DNA from: Bdellovibrionales bacterium
Lineage (GTDB): Bacteria; Bdellovibrionota; Bdellovibrionia; Bdellovibrionales; UBA1609
Length of the DNA stretch: 9,997 nt
Direction: 5' to 3'
NCBI GenBank assembly: GCA_020435025.1
Contig: JAGRAG010000039.1
Location: forward strand, 1-9,997
Shown here: piece by piece, positions 6,999 through 9,997 of the stretch
Position numbering within the stretch: position 1 is the stretch's first letter
Layout of the letters: each line of letters opens with the position of its first letter
Program-made: the position numbers and the translations under genes
Notes under the pieces: generated by a model
The model's input: only the letters and a program-made list of their open reading frames with translations
What the model was told of the DNA's origin: nothing
Database searches by the model: none

Positions 6999-8537
6999 AT
7001 GTTTGAATTGGAGGAAAATACCAACTTAGGCGCCAATATTAAAGTTATTGGATGTGGCGGTGGCGGAAGTAATGCCGTACAAACGATGATTGAAGGTGGT
7101 CTATCGGGTGTTGAATTCATTGTAGCCAATACCGATAAGCAGGCTCTCCAAGCGAATAAAGCCGATAAAAAAATTCAATTAGGTTTGGAGCTGACTAAGG
7201 GACTTGGGGCTGGCGCAAATCCAGAAATTGGAAAACGTGCTGCGATCGAATCTTATAACGATATCGTTGAAGGACTCGAGGGAGCCGATATGGTTTTTGT
7301 CACCGCTGGAATGGGGGGTGGAACAGGAACGGGTGGCGCGCCTATTATCGCCAAGATTGCAAAAGAGTTAGGTGCACTAACTATTGGAGTAGTGACTCGA
7401 CCTTTTGTTTTTGAAGGAAAAAAGAGAAAGCGACATGCCGATACCGGCGTGCAAGAGCTCAAAGAAAATGTAGATACATTAATCGTAATTCCTAACCAAA
7501 AACTTTTAACGATATCGAGTGAAAAAACTCCTCTTCTGGAAACTTTTAAGAAAGCCGATGCAGTTTTACTTCAAGCGGTGAAAGGGATTTCAGATCTGAT
7601 CAATATCAGAGGTCTCATCAATTTAGACTTTGCTGATATTCGTACCGTGATGGCCTCTAAAGGAATGGCGATCATGGGTTCGGGATTTGCTGAAGGTGAG
7701 AACCGAGCTGTAGAAGCGGCCACTCAGGCTATTTCTTCACCCCTATTGGAAAATATTGCCATTGATGGAGCTACTGGAATCATTATTAATGTCACTGGTG
7801 GCTCGGATCTTTCTTTATGGGAAGTCAACGAAGCTTCCACTCTTGTGACAGAAGCCGCACATGAAGATGCAGAAATTATTTTTGGTGCCGTGATTGATGA
7901 GAATATGGGAGAGACCGTCAGTGTGACAGTGATTGCTACAGGGTTTGGTATGGATAGTAAAATGACTGTAACGGACCAAATTTCGAAGTTACAGGCAATG
8001 GCTCAGGCTCAGTTAAATATGCAGGCTGAGGCGGCAGCTCATTTCGATTATTCATCTCACTATATGCCACAACCGACTCCGAAGATGATGCCGGAACAGC
8101 ACTACTCGCAAGCGCCAACGATTTCTCCAATGGCGCCACCGCAAGCGGCACCTCAACCCCAGCATCAACCTCAATCACAACCACATGCGATGCCACCCCA
8201 ACAGCAGCCGCATCACCAGCATCCCGTTGCTCCACAAGGACAGACTTCTGCAAACCCAATGGAGACGGCGATGAACAACCCTGGAGTGGGTGGCCATGAC
8301 AATAGGGGAGCACAAGGTTCATTGGAAGAACGATCTGTTACCGGTGGAAACCCTGAGATGCTTCCAAGAGATTTATTGTTAGCTAAAGCCAAGGCTTATC
8401 GTGAAACTCAAGGTCAAAACGAAGGGCCAAGTGAAGAGTCTGTAAAGAATCGCACAGGATTTGATCCGGATAATTTAGAGATTCCATCGTATATGCGAAG
8501 ACAACAAGATAGTGGGTTTTCCGGGGTGAATGACTAA
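6999..8537 (+). CDS. ftsZ: FtsZ, tubulin-like cell division GTPase with long disordered linker
   Basis: GTPase that polymerises into the Z ring at the division site. The 512 residues are longer than the roughly 380-400 of common FtsZs because of the linker. The globular core spans about 1-320: VIGCGGGGSNAV (16-27), the tubulin signature GGGTGTGGAP (107-116), RPFVFEG (134-140) and the T7 loop NIRGLINLDFADIRTVM (202-218) with catalytic Asp210 and Asp213. A basic KKRKRH at 141-146 is more charged than usual. Residues about 330-450 form an Ala/Gln-rich, then Pro/Gln/His-rich linker with no expected fold; its DNA is C/A-rich, reflecting these amino acids. A short Lys/Arg/Glu stretch leads to the conserved C-terminal peptide LEIPSYMRRQ (493-502), the likely FtsA contact. 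Ten residues follow it. ftsA lies 15 nt upstream; the end overlaps the next gene by 8 nt. Confidence 0.98.
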   Translation: MFELEENTNLGANIKVIGCGGGGSNAVQTMIEGGLSGVEFIVANTDKQALQANKADKKIQLGLELTKGLGAGANPEIGKRAAIESYNDIVEGLEGADMVFVTAGMGGGTGTGGAPIIAKIAKELGALTIGVVTRPFVFEGKKRKRHADTGVQELKENVDTLIVIPNQKLLTISSEKTPLLETFKKADAVLLQAVKGISDLINIRGLINLDFADIRTVMASKGMAIMGSGFAEGENRAVEAATQAISSPLLENIAIDGATGIIINVTGGSDLSLWEVNEASTLVTEAAHEDAEIIFGAVIDENMGETVSVTVIATGFGMDSKMTVTDQISKLQAMAQAQLNMQAEAAAHFDYSSHYMPQPTPKMMPEQHYSQAPTISPMAPPQAAPQPQHQPQSQPHAMPPQQQPHHQHPVAPQGQTSANPMETAMNNPGVGGHDNRGAQGSLEERSVTGGNPEMLPRDLLLAKAKAYRETQGQNEGPSEESVKNRTGFDPDNLEIPSYMRRQQDSGFSGVND

Positions 8538-9303
8538 ACCAGCCTACGTTGTTTTTATTTCAGATTGCCATCTGGGTTCCCGCAAGGAACCCAGATTTGT
8601 TTTATTTGAGTCACTTTTAAATAGGTTAAAAAATGAAGGAAAAGTAACCCACCTGTTTTTGGTCGGAGACATTTTTGATTTGTGGGTGGGTCGACATTCA
8701 TATTTCGTAGATAAGTATTCTGGACTGGTAAAGTTAGTTCATCAGTTGGTCCAAATGGGTGTTGAGGTTCACTACTTTGAAGGAAATCATGATCTCTATT
8801 TACAGGATTTTTGGGGAGAGGAACTAGGTGTTTTTATTCATGAAGGACCAAAGCAATTTGAAATTGAAAACAAAATTTTTCAAGTCGAGCACGGAGATCA
8901 GATGGATCCGTCCGACAAAGGTTATATTTTTTTGCGATGGTTTTTACGGTGGTTTCCCATTCGAACACTGATTCGTCACCTTCCAGAATGGATGGTGGTT
9001 CAAATTGGCGAAAAGGCTTCCGAGTCGAGCCGGGAGTACACCTCGACGGGATCAAAGTCTCAGTCCTCACAAGTGACAATCCAGAAATTTTACTCTTTTG
9101 TGGACGATACCGCCCAAAATGCAGATTGGGATTTTTTGATTGCTGGACACATTCATCATCGACTTCAATATCAGATTCCAGACTCGACCAAGACAGCTTT
9201 TAATTTGGGCGTCTGGGATGATCAGCCACAGATTTTGGTTTGGACACCTAGCAAACAACCCCATTTTGTAGACGTTACTGAGCTATGTAGGAAAGGGCCT
9301 TAA
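8530..9303 (+). CDS. lpxH: LpxH-type calcineurin-like metallophosphatase (probable UDP-2,3-diacylglucosamine diphosphatase)
   Basis: Probable hydrolase that cleaves UDP-2,3-diacylglucosamine to lipid X and UMP in lipid A synthesis, at the inner face of the membrane. The 257 residues carry the full metallophosphatase set: SDCHLGS (11-17; metal ligands Asp12 and His14), GDIFDLW (46-52; Asp47), GNHD (85-88), HGD (121-123; His121) and GHIHH (206-210; His207, His209). LpxH often has GNRD, so GNHD leaves open a related phosphatase. FLRWFLRWFPIRTLIRHLP (134-152) is a hydrophobic and basic segment after the HGD motif, as in LpxH membrane-associated insertion regions. The ATG lies 8 nt inside ftsZ with only a GGGG upstream, so translation is probably coupled to ftsZ. 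In several bacteria lpxC sits after ftsZ; here another lipid A-type gene takes that place. A terminator-like hairpin lies within codons 14-22. Confidence 0.72.
   Translation: MTKPAYVVFISDCHLGSRKEPRFVLFESLLNRLKNEGKVTHLFLVGDIFDLWVGRHSYFVDKYSGLVKLVHQLVQMGVEVHYFEGNHDLYLQDFWGEELGVFIHEGPKQFEIENKIFQVEHGDQMDPSDKGYIFLRWFLRWFPIRTLIRHLPEWMVVQIGEKASESSREYTSTGSKSQSSQVTIQKFYSFVDDTAQNADWDFLIAGHIHHRLQYQIPDSTKTAFNLGVWDDQPQILVWTPSKQPHFVDVTELCRKGP
8570..8607 (+). terminator. Terminator-like hairpin plus T tract inside the start of the phosphatase gene
   Basis: TCTGGGTTCC (8571-8580) and GGAACCCAGA (8586-8595) are exact inverted arms with loop CGCAA. The flanking A8570 and T8596 extend the stem to 11 bp. Allowing C8579 to bulge gives an alternative closed by a GCAA tetraloop. 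The stem is followed by TTTGTTTTATTT (8596-8607), 10 T in 12. This is the classic shape of a Rho-independent terminator on the + strand, yet it lies 40 nt after the start codon, across codons 14-22. The other side lacks an A-rich tract, so it points one way. Function is inferred: it could end most ftsZ transcripts or act as an attenuator. Confidence 0.6.
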
Positions 9304-9463
9304 GAGATAGCCTCATTCGGTCGATTCTGTCGGCTAGCCATAGGTCAGGTTAAATAGCAATCGTCACAAAGATTTTTCATTTTTATTTGAATAAACACAG
9401 CCTTACTCCCGATAGGTTAATGAAGCCATATGAGTGTCCATAGCTTTTCTTGGGGAGGTTTGT
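9304..9463 (+). promoter_or_regulatory. Spacer before the PilT-like gene, with a possible sigma-28-like promoter
   Basis: No gene is seen in these 160 nt. The first third has short self-complementary pieces, TAGCC (9308-9312) with GGCTA (9332-9336) and the palindrome GGCTAGCC (9332-9339), without a T tract, so no clear terminator follows the phosphatase. The middle (9371-9395) is T-rich and includes TTTATT-TG-AATAAA (9382-9395). CCCGATAG (9408-9415) resembles the FliA/sigma-28 -10 box GCCGATAA at 6 of 8 positions. A TAAA (9392-9395) lies upstream, but only 12 nt away instead of the usual 15. The promoter call is therefore tentative. Confidence 0.3.
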
Positions 9464-9466
9464 TTG
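9452..9466 (+). promoter_or_regulatory. SD that supports a TTG start for the PilT-like gene
   Basis: GGGGAGG (9452-9458) is a strong SD. It lies 5 nt before the TTG at 9464 but 17 nt before the first in-frame ATG (9476), which is too far. The TTG is therefore the better start. Confidence 0.65.
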
Positions 9467-9997
9467 GATCAGTTTATGGAAAGAGAAAAGTATGCCTATG
9501 AGGACTACTCCAATCATTTAACTAAACTTCTCGGCATTTTAAAATCTCAAAAGGGAACGGATCTCCACATCTCAGCTGGGACGCATGCTGTGATCCGCGT
9601 GAAGGAAGAGTTGATTCCTGTAAAAACGGGAAACTTTCTAGAAAAAACAGTTCGTGGATTGATTTTTCCAAAGATGCTTATTGAACAAATTGACGAGCTT
9701 TATAACAATTCTTTTGTTACTTTTCCTTTTTTTCATTCTGAGGTTGGACAGTGTCAGGCCACGGTTTATTTGCAACCGCAAGGGATGGGTTTTTCGGTTC
9801 GTCTTCATGGAGTAAAGCCATATTCGCCTGAAGGTCTCAATGTTCCAGAAGAAGTTATTAATATTTGTAGCCAGAAGACAGGTTTTGTTGTTTTAACTAG
9901 AAAAAATGATATCGGAATGACTTTGTTTTTAGGTTCTCTTGTTGGGCACATTAATAAAACACTCAACCGACATATTGTGCTGATAAAAAAAAAAAAA
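9464..9997 (+). CDS. PilT-like protein with degenerate Walker A motif, 5' part only
   Basis: The frame is open from a TTG at 9464 to the right edge (178 codons) and resembles the N-terminal half of PilT/PilU, the hexameric ATPases that retract type IV pili. LLGILKSQKGTDLHISAG (22-39) followed by AVIRVKEELIPV (42-53) matches the PilT pattern of a leucine-rich stretch, SDLHLSAG, and an IR-x-x-G-x-L segment. The FSVRLHGVKPYSPEGLNVP stretch and GFVVLT (140-145) fit the linker leading to the nucleotide-binding domain. Where PilT has TGPTGSGKST, this protein has TRKNDIGMTL (145-154). The P-loop glycines are mostly lost and the lysine is Met152, with spacing before and after (to LVGHIN) unchanged. 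No frame of the DNA encodes an intact P-loop here, so a simple frameshift does not explain it. A pseudo-ATPase or regulatory paralogue is inferred. The TTG is chosen for its SD; ATG 9476 is the alternative. Confidence 0.65.
   Translation, partial: MDQFMEREKYAYEDYSNHLTKLLGILKSQKGTDLHISAGTHAVIRVKEELIPVKTGNFLEKTVRGLIFPKMLIEQIDELYNNSFVTFPFFHSEVGQCQATVYLQPQGMGFSVRLHGVKPYSPEGLNVPEEVINICSQKTGFVVLTRKNDIGMTLFLGSLVGHINKTLNRHIVLIKKKK
9985..9997 (+). repeat. Run of 13 A at the right edge
   Basis: The window ends in 13 consecutive A, read as four Lys codons in the PilT-like frame. It falls where PilT proteins have the conserved acidic E-D-P segment after HIVTI. It may be a contig-end or assembly artefact, or a real slippage-prone tract. 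The sequence alone cannot decide. Confidence 0.85.

Noticed and set aside
6725..7129. Antisense open frame of 134 codons across the ftsA-ftsZ junction
   Set aside because: It lies opposite two secure genes, its protein is Pro/Ser-rich without motifs, and there is no plausible start signal.
7936..8322. Antisense open frame of 128 codons opposite the ftsZ linker
   Set aside because: It mirrors the low-complexity, C-rich DNA encoding the Pro/Gln/His linker. It has no recognisable domain and lies wholly inside a secure gene.
9304..9345. Intrinsic terminator right after the phosphatase gene
   Set aside because: TAGCC/GGCTA and GGCTAGCC give only short stems and no T tract follows.

Overview
The window is the distal part of a division and cell wall (dcw) cluster. 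All genes are on the + strand, in the order ftsW (3' part only), murG, murC, murB, ddl, ftsQ, ftsA, ftsZ. An LpxH-type metallophosphatase follows, then the 5' part of a PilT-like gene that runs off the right edge. The DNA is moderately AT-rich. A lipid A-type phosphatase next to a full dcw set points to a Gram-negative bacterium. The gene order, the FtsZ and FtsA types and a neighbouring PilT paralogue would suit a Bdellovibrio-like or other deltaproteobacteria-type lineage, but that placement is inference.

Layout: FtsW (1-515) ends with a 54 nt gap before murG. murG, murC, murB, ddl and ftsQ (570-5596) are packed with overlapping ends of 20, 11, 4 and 17 nt, which implies one transcript with translational coupling. 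A 121 nt spacer with competing inverted repeats separates ftsQ from ftsA. ftsA and ftsZ are 15 nt apart with a strong Shine-Dalgarno (SD) for ftsZ. The phosphatase gene starts inside the end of ftsZ (8 nt overlap). A 160 nt spacer then precedes a PilT-like gene that starts at TTG.

How the genes work together: MurC, MurB and Ddl make the cytoplasmic precursors, with Ddl supplying D-Ala-D-Ala. MurG converts lipid I to lipid II, and FtsW polymerises lipid II at the septum. FtsZ and FtsA form the cytoplasmic ring and FtsQ is the periplasmic-side scaffold. The phosphatase probably belongs to lipid A synthesis, so wall, division and outer-membrane production are next to each other.

Most of this is a conserved, ordinary locus. 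The parts worth a second look are three. (1) A perfect 11 bp hairpin followed by a T-rich tract lies inside the first 25 codons of the phosphatase gene and looks like an intrinsic terminator within a coding region. (2) The PilT-like protein has a degenerate Walker A motif with no lysine, so it may be a pseudo-ATPase; a sigma-28-like -10 box lies upstream. (3) Hairpins sit at the ftsW/murG, ftsQ/ftsA and ftsA/ftsZ junctions. I saw no tRNA, rRNA, CRISPR array, insertion sequence or attachment site. No gene-free stretch exceeds 300 nt.
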